Shown: positions 35,184 through 43,389 of the stretch, one piece after another
How positions within the stretch are numbered: the first letter of the stretch is position 1
Layout: each line of letters begins with the position of its first letter
Assembly: GCA_902788095.1 (NCBI GenBank)
Contig: CADAIT010000003.1
Coordinates: forward strand, 1-64,000
Direction: 5' to 3'
Source: an uncultured Bacteroidia bacterium
Lineage (GTDB): Bacteria; Bacteroidota; Bacteroidia; Bacteroidales; UBA932
Length of the DNA: 64,000 bases
The notes under the pieces: model-generated
Told to the model about the DNA's origin: nothing
Databases searched by the model: none
What the model saw: only the letters and a program-made list of their open reading frames with translations
Position numbers and translations under genes: made by a program

Positions 35184-35457
35184 AGTACTATGTTTAATTG
35201 TTTATTATGAGTTTCCTTGACTCTGCATTACTGCGCGGGCTTGTCACCGCCGTCGGCTGCATTAAGGAAGTCCGCATAGAATCGGACTCCCTCATAATCT
35301 TCTTCGCTTTCATGCTCTTCATCGCCTCTCCGGTACTCCACTTTCGCTTCAAGGCTCCAAGCATTTAGTCCGCTCGCTCTGTAGCATCCAGAGTAGGAGG
35401 TGCGGACGCCCCCAGGTCGTATCCCCCTTGCGGGTTCAACAACAGTATGTCAAGGAA
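35184..35457 (-). other. Long leader with an unstarted open frame
   Basis: On the minus strand, transcription from 35500 would give a ~310-nt leader. One frame is open from 35447 to a TAA at 35228 (73 codons) and is protein-like near its end (AWSLEAKVEYRRGDEEHESE, then EDYEGVRFYADFLNAADGGD), but has no ATG, GTG or TTG start. Either it is a gene remnant, or it uses an unusual start, or the region acts as RNA. Confidence 0.35.
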
Positions 35458-35499
35458 CTCCCAGAAACTCGGGAACGGTTGTTCCGTTGCTTCTGGGAG
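35458..35499 (-). ncRNA. 5' hairpin of the AAA-ClpP operon leader
   Basis: CTCCCAGAA (35499-35491 region, minus) pairs with TTCTGGGAG, and inside it GGAAC pairs with GTTCC around AACC. The two-tier hairpin would form at or very near the 5' end of the transcript, because the -7 box ends at 35500. It could protect the mRNA or bind a regulator. Confidence 0.5.
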
Positions 35500-35507
35500 C
35501 AAATATA
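35500..35507 (-). promoter_or_regulatory. -7 box (TATATTTG) of the AAA-ClpP operon
   Basis: TATATTTG on the minus strand. No TTTG at -33. It lies 317 bp before the first ATG (35183). Confidence 0.5.
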
Positions 35508-35618
35508 AGCCTATATCTAGGGCTATTTTTTGTGTTCTAGATTATTCGAAAATGTTCGATTTTCTTGCAGAAAGCCAAGAATACGATACGATTTTAGAGT
35601 TTACCCTATGAATATACG

Positions 35619-37484
35619 TCAGCTCATAATTTTCTTATATAATCCCCGAAGGGCTAAACCTCTCTCTTTGAAGCGGGGATCTCCGTCTGAAAAAGCCTTC
35701 TGTAAATCATGGCTTGTTTGTTTTCTTCCCTTGAAGATGAATTTCCCGTTAAAATCTTCCCATCTCATTCTTCGTGTCAGGTCTGACAATTCATCACCAA
35801 TATTGACATTTATTTCAATTTCACTATCAGGAGCCAGGATTTCCTTCCATCTCTGTCCTGTTGAAAAAACTTCCTTCCAATTTTCGTCTGCGGGAGGAAC
35901 ATGTCCTTTCCTAACCATAGCCCGGACAAATACGGCTTTCTTGCCTTTAATGGTTTTGCCATCGGCCTCAAGATATTCCTTCATGTCAATAACGAAAGAA
36001 TTTGAATCTGCATTTACGGGCGTCTCCCGAGTGCTCTTTTCGGCAATCGGCGCCTCATTATGGTTGGAACGGATTGCAAGCAAATCATTAATTTTCTGAG
36101 ATAGGATAAGTGTCAATTTTTCTTCCTGGACAATGCAGTTTATGAGATATCCGCGCACAATCTCAGAAAAAATCATAGGCTGATTCCAGCTGTAAATATC
36201 TAAATAAAGGGCATTGTTGAAAAATATTCTATGAACGTCATCAACGTCAAGTTTCTCAATATTAGCAAATTGCTCGTCGATAAACTGGTTGTTACGATTC
36301 TTGCTATCAGAATTTCTTTTTACAGATTCTTGGATATCCAATTCGGCTTGCTCTTTCTCATAGAAACAAGATACATAAGAACTGATGTTATTGTACAAAT
36401 AATCCAACTCTACTTGGAGGAGTTCCCGTAAATTTGCGAGGCAATCCTTATCCTTATTGCGTATATACAAGTATTGATCGTAATTAACTTCGGGAGAGTA
36501 CCCTTTTAAATAGTCCTCAAATGATTCGGGAGACAATAGATCTTCGAAGACCTCTCTACCCAAGAAATTGTGAAGCAACAACCTATTATTAATTGAAATA
36601 TCGCTTGACTTAGGGGTGGGGTTATCCCTCAGGTACGCTTCTTTCCAACTATCTTCCGTAATATAGTAATAGTTCGTTTTCCAGTTAATCCTCTGCGAAA
36701 ATTGCGTCGCCCAGTATTTCTCTATCGGAGAACTTGTTATCTCTTCCCAATCATTCGCTCTTGGAGTAAATATGTTTCTTTTCGTCATCAGCAATACGCT
36801 AAAGGCATAAAGCACCATCCCTTGATTTAATGTGGGAGTCAGCTTCTCACTACAGGCATCAATTTGTTCAAACTCACCATCTTCGTGCACAAGAGTATAT
36901 TGCTCCGACAAGTTCAGGGCATGTGAGAAGGTGGAATAGTTGGTATCTTCAAAGCAGTCTTTCAAGATGCGGTACCATGGCTTCATATCAAGGTGAGAGA
37001 AGAATTCCATGCCTTGATAGATACCGGGGAAATCATCTTTATCCCGTTTATAATTAAGAAGTTCATAAACAATTTTACAACTCTCCCTTATAATATCGAA
37101 GTCTTCCAATACATCTTGATCCTTGATGTATGGACGTGCAACTGCGTAATTGTCTAGAATATCTTTTGCGATATAGCGTAGCGCATTTATGACGCCTGAA
37201 GGATTATCGATATCATAAAGATTGCATGGTAATGCTCTTGAGCATCTTTGACATGTCTCAATAAAGAGCATTTCTGCCGCATCGCGAAATGAAATGTTCG
37301 TTATATCTCTATCCAAAACACAACCATCGCTATCTACCGGGAACGGCTTATCTTGGAGCAGTTCGTAATGACCTTGTGCGATCGAACGGAATACCAAATC
37401 AGTCAATTTCCAGCTATAAGGTATAAACTTACTTACACCTTCCGAAAAGTGCGTTTTTTTTATGTTCTGGGATCTGGTTATCAT
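35619..37484 (-). CDS. Large hypothetical protein
   Basis: About 621 residues from ATG at 37484 (MITRSQNIKKTHFSEGV); a start 27 bp upstream is possible. Soluble, mostly helical, no signal peptide. A Cys pair (ETCQRCSRALPC near residue 80) may bind metal. Residues ~400-430 are a charged helix (EKEQAELDIQESVKRNSDSK). The C-terminal ~110 residues look like a separate beta-rich domain (KAVFVRAMVRKGHVPP; EINVNIGDELSDLTRRMRW). No family is recognised. It has its own promoter, and lies upstream of the AAA-ClpP operon on the same strand, ending 112 bp before that promoter. Confidence 0.6.
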   Translation of the reverse strand: MITRSQNIKKTHFSEGVSKFIPYSWKLTDLVFRSIAQGHYELLQDKPFPVDSDGCVLDRDITNISFRDAAEMLFIETCQRCSRALPCNLYDIDNPSGVINALRYIAKDILDNYAVARPYIKDQDVLEDFDIIRESCKIVYELLNYKRDKDDFPGIYQGMEFFSHLDMKPWYRILKDCFEDTNYSTFSHALNLSEQYTLVHEDGEFEQIDACSEKLTPTLNQGMVLYAFSVLLMTKRNIFTPRANDWEEITSSPIEKYWATQFSQRINWKTNYYYITEDSWKEAYLRDNPTPKSSDISINNRLLLHNFLGREVFEDLLSPESFEDYLKGYSPEVNYDQYLYIRNKDKDCLANLRELLQVELDYLYNNISSYVSCFYEKEQAELDIQESVKRNSDSKNRNNQFIDEQFANIEKLDVDDVHRIFFNNALYLDIYSWNQPMIFSEIVRGYLINCIVQEEKLTLILSQKINDLLAIRSNHNEAPIAEKSTRETPVNADSNSFVIDMKEYLEADGKTIKGKKAVFVRAMVRKGHVPPADENWKEVFSTGQRWKEILAPDSEIEINVNIGDELSDLTRRMRWEDFNGKFIFKGRKQTSHDLQKAFSDGDPRFKERGLALRGLYKKIMS

Positions 37485-37538
37485 ATTGTGTGGTTTTTCT
37501 CGGCAGCTCAACTTCCAAAATTATGGCTCTACCAAAGA

Positions 37539-37546
37539 CAAATGTA
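37539..37546 (-). promoter_or_regulatory. -7 box (TACATTTG) of the large hypothetical gene
   Basis: TACATTTG on the minus strand, 54 bp before the ATG at 37484, back to back with the glycerate-kinase promoter. Confidence 0.45.
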
Positions 37547-37578
37547 CGAATAATCTTCTGTAAAGCCTCGATTATACT

Positions 37579-37586
37579 TATATTTG
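37579..37586 (+). promoter_or_regulatory. -7 box (TATATTTG) of the glycerate kinase gene
   Basis: Exact match to TAnnTTTG, 22 bp before the ATG at 37609. Confidence 0.55.
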
Positions 37587-37608
37587 TGCATTGAAAGCAG
37601 ATGCACTT

Positions 37609-38646
37609 ATGAAAATCCTCATCGCCTCTGACTCATACAAAGAATGCCTGCCGGCCCGCGAGGTGGCGACGGCTATGGCAGCGGGCGTGCTTGAAACATA
37701 CCCGTCGGCAGAGATTGCCTGCTTGCCGCTTGCCGACGGCGGCGAAGGGACGCTGGAGGTTCTATCGGAGGCTCTTCATGCAAAAGTTCAGACGGTCGAA
37801 GTTCATGACCCGCTGGGAAGAAAGATTGAAGCCAAATTCGGCGTTTCAGGCGATATCGGCATAATAGAGGTGGCACAGGCCTGCGGCTTCTCCCGGCTCT
37901 CTCCCCCGGAGAGAAATCCGATCGTTGCAACCAGCATGGGCGTAGGCGAACTGATAATGACCGCGCATAAAGCCGGATGCCTGCAACTTTTCGTCAGCCT
38001 TGGCGGCAGTGCAACCTGCGACGGCGGGGCCGGGATGCTTTCCGTTTCCGGAATCAAGGGGGTCTTTCGTGAAATGAGCATAGAGCTTCTCTGCGATGTA
38101 GAGAATCCTTTCACAGGGCCGGAAGGTGCAGCCCGCGTATTTGCGCCGCAAAAAGGGGCGTCGGCAAGTGATGTGGAAAGTCTGGAGGTGCGCATGCGCT
38201 CACTCGCAGAACAGTATCTCGCCGAGACCGGCATTGACGTATCCGCCACCCCGGGAGCCGGAGCCGCCGGAGGAATAGCCGGGGCGCTTATCGCTTATGG
38301 TGGAGCGAAGGTGGTAAGCGGCATCGACAGGGTTCTGGAGCTGGTGGGCTTTGACGAGGCCGCACGGGATGCCGACCTTATCATCACCGGCGAAGGACGG
38401 TCCGACCTTCAGACCCTCAAGGGGAAAGTGCCTATGGGTGTATTGCGGCATTGTCCGGCTACGCGGGTGGCGCTTGTTTCGGGAGCAATAGCCCCTGATG
38501 CGGCTCCTGCTCTGTCAGAGGCCGGTTTTTGGAAGGCCGTTCCGGCTACGCCTCCGGGCATGAAACTGTCTCAGGCCATGAATCCTGATACGGCAAAACG
38601 GAACATAATGAACGCGGCAGTTAATTGTGCAAATCTCATCGGCTGA
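37609..38646 (+). CDS. Glycerate kinase
   Basis: 345 residues from the ATG at 37609, which begins with the family N-terminus MKILIASDSYKECLPAREVA. Further signatures of type 1 glycerate kinases are LPLADGGEGTLEVL (~45), GVGELIMTAHKAG, LGGSATCDGGAGML (~140), PGAGAAGGIAGALIAYGGA (~220) and DLIITGEGRSDLQTLKGK (~262). It phosphorylates D-glycerate with ATP, feeding glyoxylate or sugar-acid breakdown into glycolysis. It is a metabolic gene standing alone inside the accessory region. Confidence 0.92.
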   Translation: MKILIASDSYKECLPAREVATAMAAGVLETYPSAEIACLPLADGGEGTLEVLSEALHAKVQTVEVHDPLGRKIEAKFGVSGDIGIIEVAQACGFSRLSPPERNPIVATSMGVGELIMTAHKAGCLQLFVSLGGSATCDGGAGMLSVSGIKGVFREMSIELLCDVENPFTGPEGAARVFAPQKGASASDVESLEVRMRSLAEQYLAETGIDVSATPGAGAAGGIAGALIAYGGAKVVSGIDRVLELVGFDEAARDADLIITGEGRSDLQTLKGKVPMGVLRHCPATRVALVSGAIAPDAAPALSEAGFWKAVPATPPGMKLSQAMNPDTAKRNIMNAAVNCANLIG

Positions 38647-38650
38647 ATCT

Positions 38651-38682
38651 TTTGGATTTTTCGAAGAAAACTATTAGATTTG
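38651..38682 (+). promoter_or_regulatory. Promoter of the RloAB operon
   Basis: TTTG (38651-38654) and TAGATTTG (38675-38682) separated by 20 bp, the full Bacteroidota arrangement, 31 bp before the ATG at 38714. Confidence 0.65.
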
Positions 38683-38713
38683 CAAAAGTTTGACAAATTT
38701 AAGAGTTTTCTTT

Positions 38714-39934
38714 ATGATTGTCCAGTTTTCAATCGAGAATTTCCTTTCGTTCAAGGAGCAAAATACATTTTCCATGGTGGCAACCCCGCTACGGGAAGAC
38801 GCTGCCTTGACAGAGAATGTTCTAGTGCCTATTTCGGACACAGGAGTTTCTCTTCTCAAAAGCGCACTCATCCTCGGTCCCAATGCCTCCGGCAAGTCCA
38901 ATGTCATAAAGGCATTTGATTTTTTCAAACGCTTTATCGTAAACTCCTTCAAGGATGTCCAGGCGGGTGAGGAAATCGGGGTCGAGAATTTCCGGCTGGA
39001 TGTTCGAACAGCATCGGAACCAACAAGTTTTGAACTCATTTTCATCTGCGGTGACAATCAGTTCCGCTATGGTTTCAACGTCACCTGGGAGAGGGTCCTT
39101 GACGAATGGCTGTATCGGAAAGCTTGCCGCAAACGCGCCAAAGAGGTCGAACTCTTCCTTCGCGAAGGAGATACCTTCAAGGTTCACCCTAGCATGCCGC
39201 TGTTGCAGGATATCGTAAACCGGAAAATGGTCCGTGCCAACGCCTTGCTGCTGTCGGCAGCCGCCCAGTTCAATGACACTACAGCCGTGGAGATTATCGC
39301 CTGGCTCACGGAGACGGCTGTCCTATCCTGCTCGGAAGAAGATATCAACTGGAAGGATGCCCTCCGTCATTTTGACGATGAAACTATGAGGGAGAGGATT
39401 GTCGCCTTTTCGCAGTATGCCGACCTGGGTATAGAGGACATCGAGAAATCAGGTGACCGGGTCACAAGCCGGCACAACCAGTACGATGCCGAAGGCCGTG
39501 TGACGCAGTCCGTGTCCTTCCCCTTCCTGGACAACGAATCCGAGGGCACCATCAAGTACTTCTCCCTTGCATATCCGATTATTGATGCGCTGGATCACGG
39601 AAAACGGCTGATTGTAGATGAGTTTGACTCCAAGATGCATCCCCTGCTGACAGAGAAGGTAATCTCGCTGTTCAATTCCAAGGAGACCAACCCGTACGGC
39701 GCCCAATTGATATTCACGGCTCATGACAGCAACCTGCTTTCTTCGGGATCGTTCCGAAGAGACCAAGTGTGGTTTACTGAAAAAGATCGCTTTGGGGCAT
39801 CCAAACTATTCTCCCTGGCAGAATACAAAGTGCGTAGCGGGGCATCATTTGAAAAAGGGTATCTGTCCGGCAGGTATGGTGCCACGCCAATTCTCGGCAA
39901 TATGTCCAATCTGTTCGTGAAGGAGGAGCGATAG
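38714..39934 (+). CDS. rloA: RloA-like ATPase (AbiLi-type)
   Basis: About 406 residues from the ATG at 38714 (MIVQFSIENFLSFKEQNTFS), the usual N-terminus of OLD/RloA-type ABC-like ATPases. Walker A is LILGPNASGKSNVIKAF near residue 55. The D-loop/Walker B region is KRLIVDEFDSKMHPLLTEKV near residue 298, and the H-switch is IFTAHDSNLLSSG near residue 335. Paired with RloB it forms an abortive-infection or anticodon-nuclease-like module (AbiL family, known from the literature). The next gene starts 1 bp after its stop. Confidence 0.85.
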   Translation: MIVQFSIENFLSFKEQNTFSMVATPLREDAALTENVLVPISDTGVSLLKSALILGPNASGKSNVIKAFDFFKRFIVNSFKDVQAGEEIGVENFRLDVRTASEPTSFELIFICGDNQFRYGFNVTWERVLDEWLYRKACRKRAKEVELFLREGDTFKVHPSMPLLQDIVNRKMVRANALLLSAAAQFNDTTAVEIIAWLTETAVLSCSEEDINWKDALRHFDDETMRERIVAFSQYADLGIEDIEKSGDRVTSRHNQYDAEGRVTQSVSFPFLDNESEGTIKYFSLAYPIIDALDHGKRLIVDEFDSKMHPLLTEKVISLFNSKETNPYGAQLIFTAHDSNLLSSGSFRRDQVWFTEKDRFGASKLFSLAEYKVRSGASFEKGYLSGRYGATPILGNMSNLFVKEER

Positions 39935-39935
39935 T

Positions 39936-40574
39936 ATGGCGGTAAATCGTAAATCTCCCCGGAAGGAACGGGATATCCGAAGAAAAGTCGGAGTGCGTCC
40001 CGTCAAGAAATCGTTCCTGATTATCTGCGAGGGACAGAACACGGAACCGGACTATTTCAATTCCTTCCGTCTGACATCAGCAACGGTAAAAGCTGTCGGC
40101 AAAGGACTTGGAACACGTGCATTGGTTAAGGAAGCTATCGGCATCCGGCAGGAAGAGCAAAGGAAAGGGAAAACCTATGACCAGTATTGGGTAGTATTTG
40201 ACAAGGATGATTTTCCGGCGGAAGACTTCAATCTGGCCATACGTGAAGCTCAGTCCGCGGGATTTTGCGTAGCATGGTCCAATCAAGCTTTTGAATACTG
40301 GTTTCTTCTCCACTTCCATTTGTACCAAGGGCCTATTCACAGGAGCAAGTACCCTGAGATGCTGACAAAACTCACAGGCATGCCCTACTCCAAAAAAGCC
40401 GGAGCAGCATCGGCGCTTTACAATTTGTTGTTTCCTAAGATGGACACTGCCATTTCTCACGCCAAAACGGTCCTCGAAGGATTTCAAGAGGGAACGACGC
40501 CAGCCCAGGCCGAGTCTGCCACTATGGTGTTTGAACTCGCTAAGCAGCTACGCTCGTATATGAAAACTTTTTGA
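39936..40574 (+). CDS. rloB: RloB-like protein (AbiLii-type)
   Basis: 212 residues. RloB signatures: FLIICEGQNTEPDYFNSF (TOPRIM-like EG..TE..Y), YWVVFDKDDF (D.D) and AWSNQAFEYWFLLHF. A toxin/nuclease role in partnership with RloA is expected from the family. Co-transcribed with the ATPase gene (1-bp gap). Confidence 0.85.
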   Translation: MAVNRKSPRKERDIRRKVGVRPVKKSFLIICEGQNTEPDYFNSFRLTSATVKAVGKGLGTRALVKEAIGIRQEEQRKGKTYDQYWVVFDKDDFPAEDFNLAIREAQSAGFCVAWSNQAFEYWFLLHFHLYQGPIHRSKYPEMLTKLTGMPYSKKAGAASALYNLLFPKMDTAISHAKTVLEGFQEGTTPAQAESATMVFELAKQLRSYMKTF

Positions 40575-40790
40575 CCGACATGTATTGCGGTTCAAAAATA
40601 AAGCATTAGCTTTGTTGTACAAAATGGCCACGGCCTTTCGGAACAGTGCGAACGGAGATTTTGTAAAAGGCGCGATTGACATTTCAAACCCCCGAAGGAA
40701 ATTCGACCCCCTCCCGGCGGCGAGCAGTCGATGGTACGCAGTAGTCTTTTCGAGTGTTTTTGAAACTTTTATCAAATAGTTACGCGGTTT
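40575..40790. other. Spacer, nothing recognised
   Basis: No gene, promoter or RNA is recognised here. A short + frame is open but has no protein-like features. Confidence 0.3.
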
Positions 40791-41045
40791 TCAGGCCGTT
40801 TTTTTGGTAGTTAATACGAGTGTGCAATCCTTTGAGTGTTTGGCACATCCGAGAAAGTGGGAAGTCGTATTAATACCCGTATCATACGACTGTGTATCAA
40901 GAAGTTGCGTTTTTTCACTTTTCTGATATATAATCCTCGCGATGGTCGTCGATGGAGAATGCTCCAGCAATCTCTTCTGCCGGGCCATATCAATATAGAT
41001 CTGGGTGGTAGCCGGATCATTGTGGCCCAGCATACCCTTTTGAGC
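40791..41045 (-). pseudogene. Tyrosine recombinase C-terminal remnant
   Basis: MLGHNDPATTQIYIDMARQK is the end of a XerD-like integrase: LGH box and the catalytic Tyr in QIYIDM. A TAA at 41048-41046 cuts the frame just upstream, so nothing of the Arg or His-x-x-Arg boxes remains. The following ~55 codons are probably non-homologous read-through. Confidence 0.65.
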
Positions 41046-41086
41046 TTACTCTAAGCTATTGCTTTGCCCAAAACTTATAGCGCCTT

Positions 41087-41393
41087 ATGCCTCGTTTCTA
41101 TCCATCAGTCCTGATTGCTGACGCCTACGGCTCCGTGGGCGAGGTGACCTTCTATCACCGGCCAGAATCTCTTCGTGAGCGCGTACTATGGATTCGTGAC
41201 ACTCAGGGATGAGCACGTTCCACAGCCGGTTCCGTTTGAGAAGTTCCAGCCGTTTGCGGTGTCGCTGGGTGCCGGTGTCAAAATGAATGGGGCGCTGGTG
41301 ATTTCTGCCCGGGTGGAGACGGGCGGTTGCCGACACCTGGGTTATAATCTCCCGGACCTTGGCCTTAACCTCATCTGCGGGAAAAGGAAATAA
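41087..41393 (+). pseudogene. Remnant of a conserved Bacteroidota protein (deleted middle, shifted frame)
   Basis: An ATG at 41087 opens MPRFYPSVLIADAYGSVGEV and TFYH, an N-terminus I associate with small Bacteroidota accessory proteins. About 25 codons in, the sense switches frame to GQNLFVSAYYGFVTLRDEHV, then FEKFQPFAVSLGAGVKMNGA and LGYNLPDLGLNL, ending at TAA 41391-41393. The two halves may belong to one deleted gene or two genes. Confidence 0.45.
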
Positions 41394-41394
41394 T

Positions 41395-42324
41395 TCAAGT
41401 CCCCTTATTCTTCCGGCCAGCCCAGATTACACCCACGAGGATGGCCGCTGAACCAACTGCCCCGGTCAGGGTCAGGTGCTCACCGAGCAGAACCATTGCA
41501 GAAATCAGCGTAAAAATGGGATTCAGGTAAACGTAGTTGGTCGATGTTACGTTTCCGAGCCGGTCCATGACCAGGTTCCAGGCGAGGAAACACGCCAGTG
41601 AAGCCACCAGACTCAGGAAAAGCAGGTTTCCCCATACGGCAGGCTGAATGAGGATGTCCATCGAGAAGGAATCCCTGCATCCACCAAGGAACGGAATGAT
41701 AGTTAAAATACCGTAGATGAACACTTTACGCGTAGCGTTGAGCGTACCGTACTCGCGTGTCATCTCACCCATAAAGAGACTGTAAACAGCCCAGCACAGG
41801 GCGGCGCCAATGGCAAGGAGGTCTCCCCTCGCCGACAACTGTATCCGGGTCCCTTCGAAGACCATGAGCCCCATTCCGAAAAGGGCCAGCAGCGTTCCTC
41901 CAACGAGTGGCCAGCCGACATGGATTCTCTCCAGGTTGTCAGCGAACCGTCCCTTCCCTATCCTGCTGTAAAGCAGCGTCAGGACTGCCGTCCAAAGGGG
42001 TGCGGTGCCCACCAGGAAGGCAGCGTTGCTGGCCTGTGTATAAACGAGGGCCGTGTTTTCCGTCAGGAAATACAGCGAGCCGCCGGTGACCCCGAGAAGA
42101 AGGGAAATCCCCTCATCCTTCCACCCGTTCCAGACCCTGCACTCTTTCCGGGCCACCAGGGTGTAGGCCCAGATGCCCGCGTATGCCAGGACGAAGCGGC
42201 AAAAGAAAATGGCAGCCGGCGCCATTCCTGCGCCGATAAGCACCTTGGTGCACACGAAAGTGACACCCCAGATGGCTACGACCAGTAGGGCGAGAAGATG
42301 GTAACGGAGCTTACTGACAGGCAT
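41395..42324 (-). CDS. EamA-family (DMT) transporter
   Basis: About 309 residues from the ATG at 42324 (MPVSKLRYHLLALLVVAIWG), 1 bp after the upstream stop; longer starts run back into that gene. Two EamA repeats give ten hydrophobic segments, with the typical AIWGVTFVCTKVLI and NPIFTLISAMVLLGEHLTL. It is an inner-membrane drug/metabolite exporter of unknown substrate. Third gene of the FKBP-flavoprotein operon. Confidence 0.88.
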   Translation of the reverse strand: MPVSKLRYHLLALLVVAIWGVTFVCTKVLIGAGMAPAAIFFCRFVLAYAGIWAYTLVARKECRVWNGWKDEGISLLLGVTGGSLYFLTENTALVYTQASNAAFLVGTAPLWTAVLTLLYSRIGKGRFADNLERIHVGWPLVGGTLLALFGMGLMVFEGTRIQLSARGDLLAIGAALCWAVYSLFMGEMTREYGTLNATRKVFIYGILTIIPFLGGCRDSFSMDILIQPAVWGNLLFLSLVASLACFLAWNLVMDRLGNVTSTNYVYLNPIFTLISAMVLLGEHLTLTGAVGSAAILVGVIWAGRKNKGT

Positions 42325-42325
42325 C

Positions 42326-42862
42326 TCAGCGGACGGACTTCCCAAGCTCGTAGGCCTCGGTAAAGGCCGGAAGGGCTTCCACCTCTCCTTTCTTGTCGGC
42401 CCCGCCTCCGTAGATGCGGCCGCAGCGGCGGATGTCTTCAAAACAGTCGGCGAAACCGTCGAAGACATCGAAGGCACGGTTCAGCTGGGCCTTGTTATCG
42501 TCCTGGGCGGTGACCATATAATAGAAGTCCTTGTCCTTCATCCTGTCGTATAGCGGGTTCATGCGGTCCAGAAAAACCTTCATCTGGCCGCAGACCGAGT
42601 AGTAATAGACAGGACAGGAGAAACATACCACATCGGCCCCCATCATCTTGGGAAGGAGGTTGTTGGCGTCGTCCTTCTGGAAGCACTCCCCTTTCTGGAG
42701 GCACACCAGGCAGCCCTGGCAGTAATTGATTTTCTTCTCACGGAGATAGACAATCTCCACTTCGTTTCCATTCTCGGCGGCACCTTTGGCAAACTGCCGG
42801 GCCAGGAGGTCCGAATTGCCTCCTTTGCGGGGGCTGCCCGCGATAATCAGCACTTTCTTCAT
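42326..42862 (-). CDS. Iron-sulfur flavoprotein/NADPH-dependent FMN reductase
   Basis: 178 residues. FMN-binding loop IAGSPRKGGNSDLLAR at residues 7-22, and a Cys cluster CQGCLVCLQKGEC at 48-60, which is the compact 4Fe-4S motif of iron-sulfur flavoproteins. CPVYYYSVCGQMKVFLDR follows. It carries electrons between reduced ferredoxin or NAD(P)H and an unknown acceptor. It starts 2 bp after the FKBP stop. Confidence 0.85.
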   Translation of the reverse strand: MKKVLIIAGSPRKGGNSDLLARQFAKGAAENGNEVEIVYLREKKINYCQGCLVCLQKGECFQKDDANNLLPKMMGADVVCFSCPVYYYSVCGQMKVFLDRMNPLYDRMKDKDFYYMVTAQDDNKAQLNRAFDVFDGFADCFEDIRRCGRIYGGGADKKGEVEALPAFTEAYELGKSVR

Positions 42863-42864
42863 AG

Positions 42865-43281
42865 TTAACGTTCTATCTTGACAAGTTTAAGCTCAAATAT
42901 CAGCGTGCTATGAGCAGGAATATCATCCATCTTTGTGGCGCCATAGCCCCACTTGGCGGGGATGTAAACTTCCCATTTATCACCCTCATGCATGCGTGTG
43001 AGGACAATCTGCCAGCCCATGATGAGGTCTCCGACCATGAAAAGGGCCGGCAGCGAGTCGCCCTTCGTGGTATCGAAGACAGTGCCATCGATAAGCTTTC
43101 CGGTATAGTGTACATAGACGATGCTGCGGGGTGTGGGCTTACGCGTGCCGCTCCCCTCTTCCAGCACGCGGTACATCACACCGTTGTCCAGGACTTGGAC
43201 CCCGTCTTCCTGGGATTTTTGCTGTAGGAAGTCCTCATTGGCCTGCTTGTACGGATTGCTTTTCTTCTTTTTGTGGAACAT
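42865..43281 (-). CDS. FKBP-type peptidyl-prolyl isomerase
   Basis: 138 residues from the ATG at 43281 (MFHKKKKSNPYKQANEDFLQ). A start 57 bp upstream lies beyond the -7 box and inside the 24-bp repeat, so it is rejected. FKBP core: VYVHYTGKLIDGTVFDTT, GWQIVLTRMHEGDKWEVYIP and GYGATKMDDIPAHSTLIFEL. It speeds proline isomerisation in protein folding. No signal peptide, so cytoplasmic. Confidence 0.9.
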   Translation of the reverse strand: MFHKKKKSNPYKQANEDFLQQKSQEDGVQVLDNGVMYRVLEEGSGTRKPTPRSIVYVHYTGKLIDGTVFDTTKGDSLPALFMVGDLIMGWQIVLTRMHEGDKWEVYIPAKWGYGATKMDDIPAHSTLIFELKLVKIER

Positions 43282-43286
43282 GTCGG

Positions 43287-43294
43287 CAAAGGTA
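43287..43294 (-). promoter_or_regulatory. -7 box (TACCTTTG) abutting the FKBP ATG
   Basis: TACCTTTG on the minus strand ends 5 bp before the ATG at 43281, predicting a leaderless transcript for the FKBP-flavoprotein-EamA operon. Confidence 0.55.
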
Positions 43295-43312
43295 CGAATC
43301 TTTTGTGATATG

Positions 43313-43336
43313 AGAGCCGGGCGGGCGGACTTGTCC
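43313..43336. repeat. 24-bp repeat, right copy
   Basis: One-base-different copy of 2174-2197 in the same orientation, 18 bp upstream of the FKBP -7 box. An integrase remnant lies 54 bp to its right. Confidence 0.5.
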
Positions 43337-43389
43337 AACTCGATGGAGTGGACGGCTTGCCGGATGCTTGGTCGGAGCGGAGATTTTGG

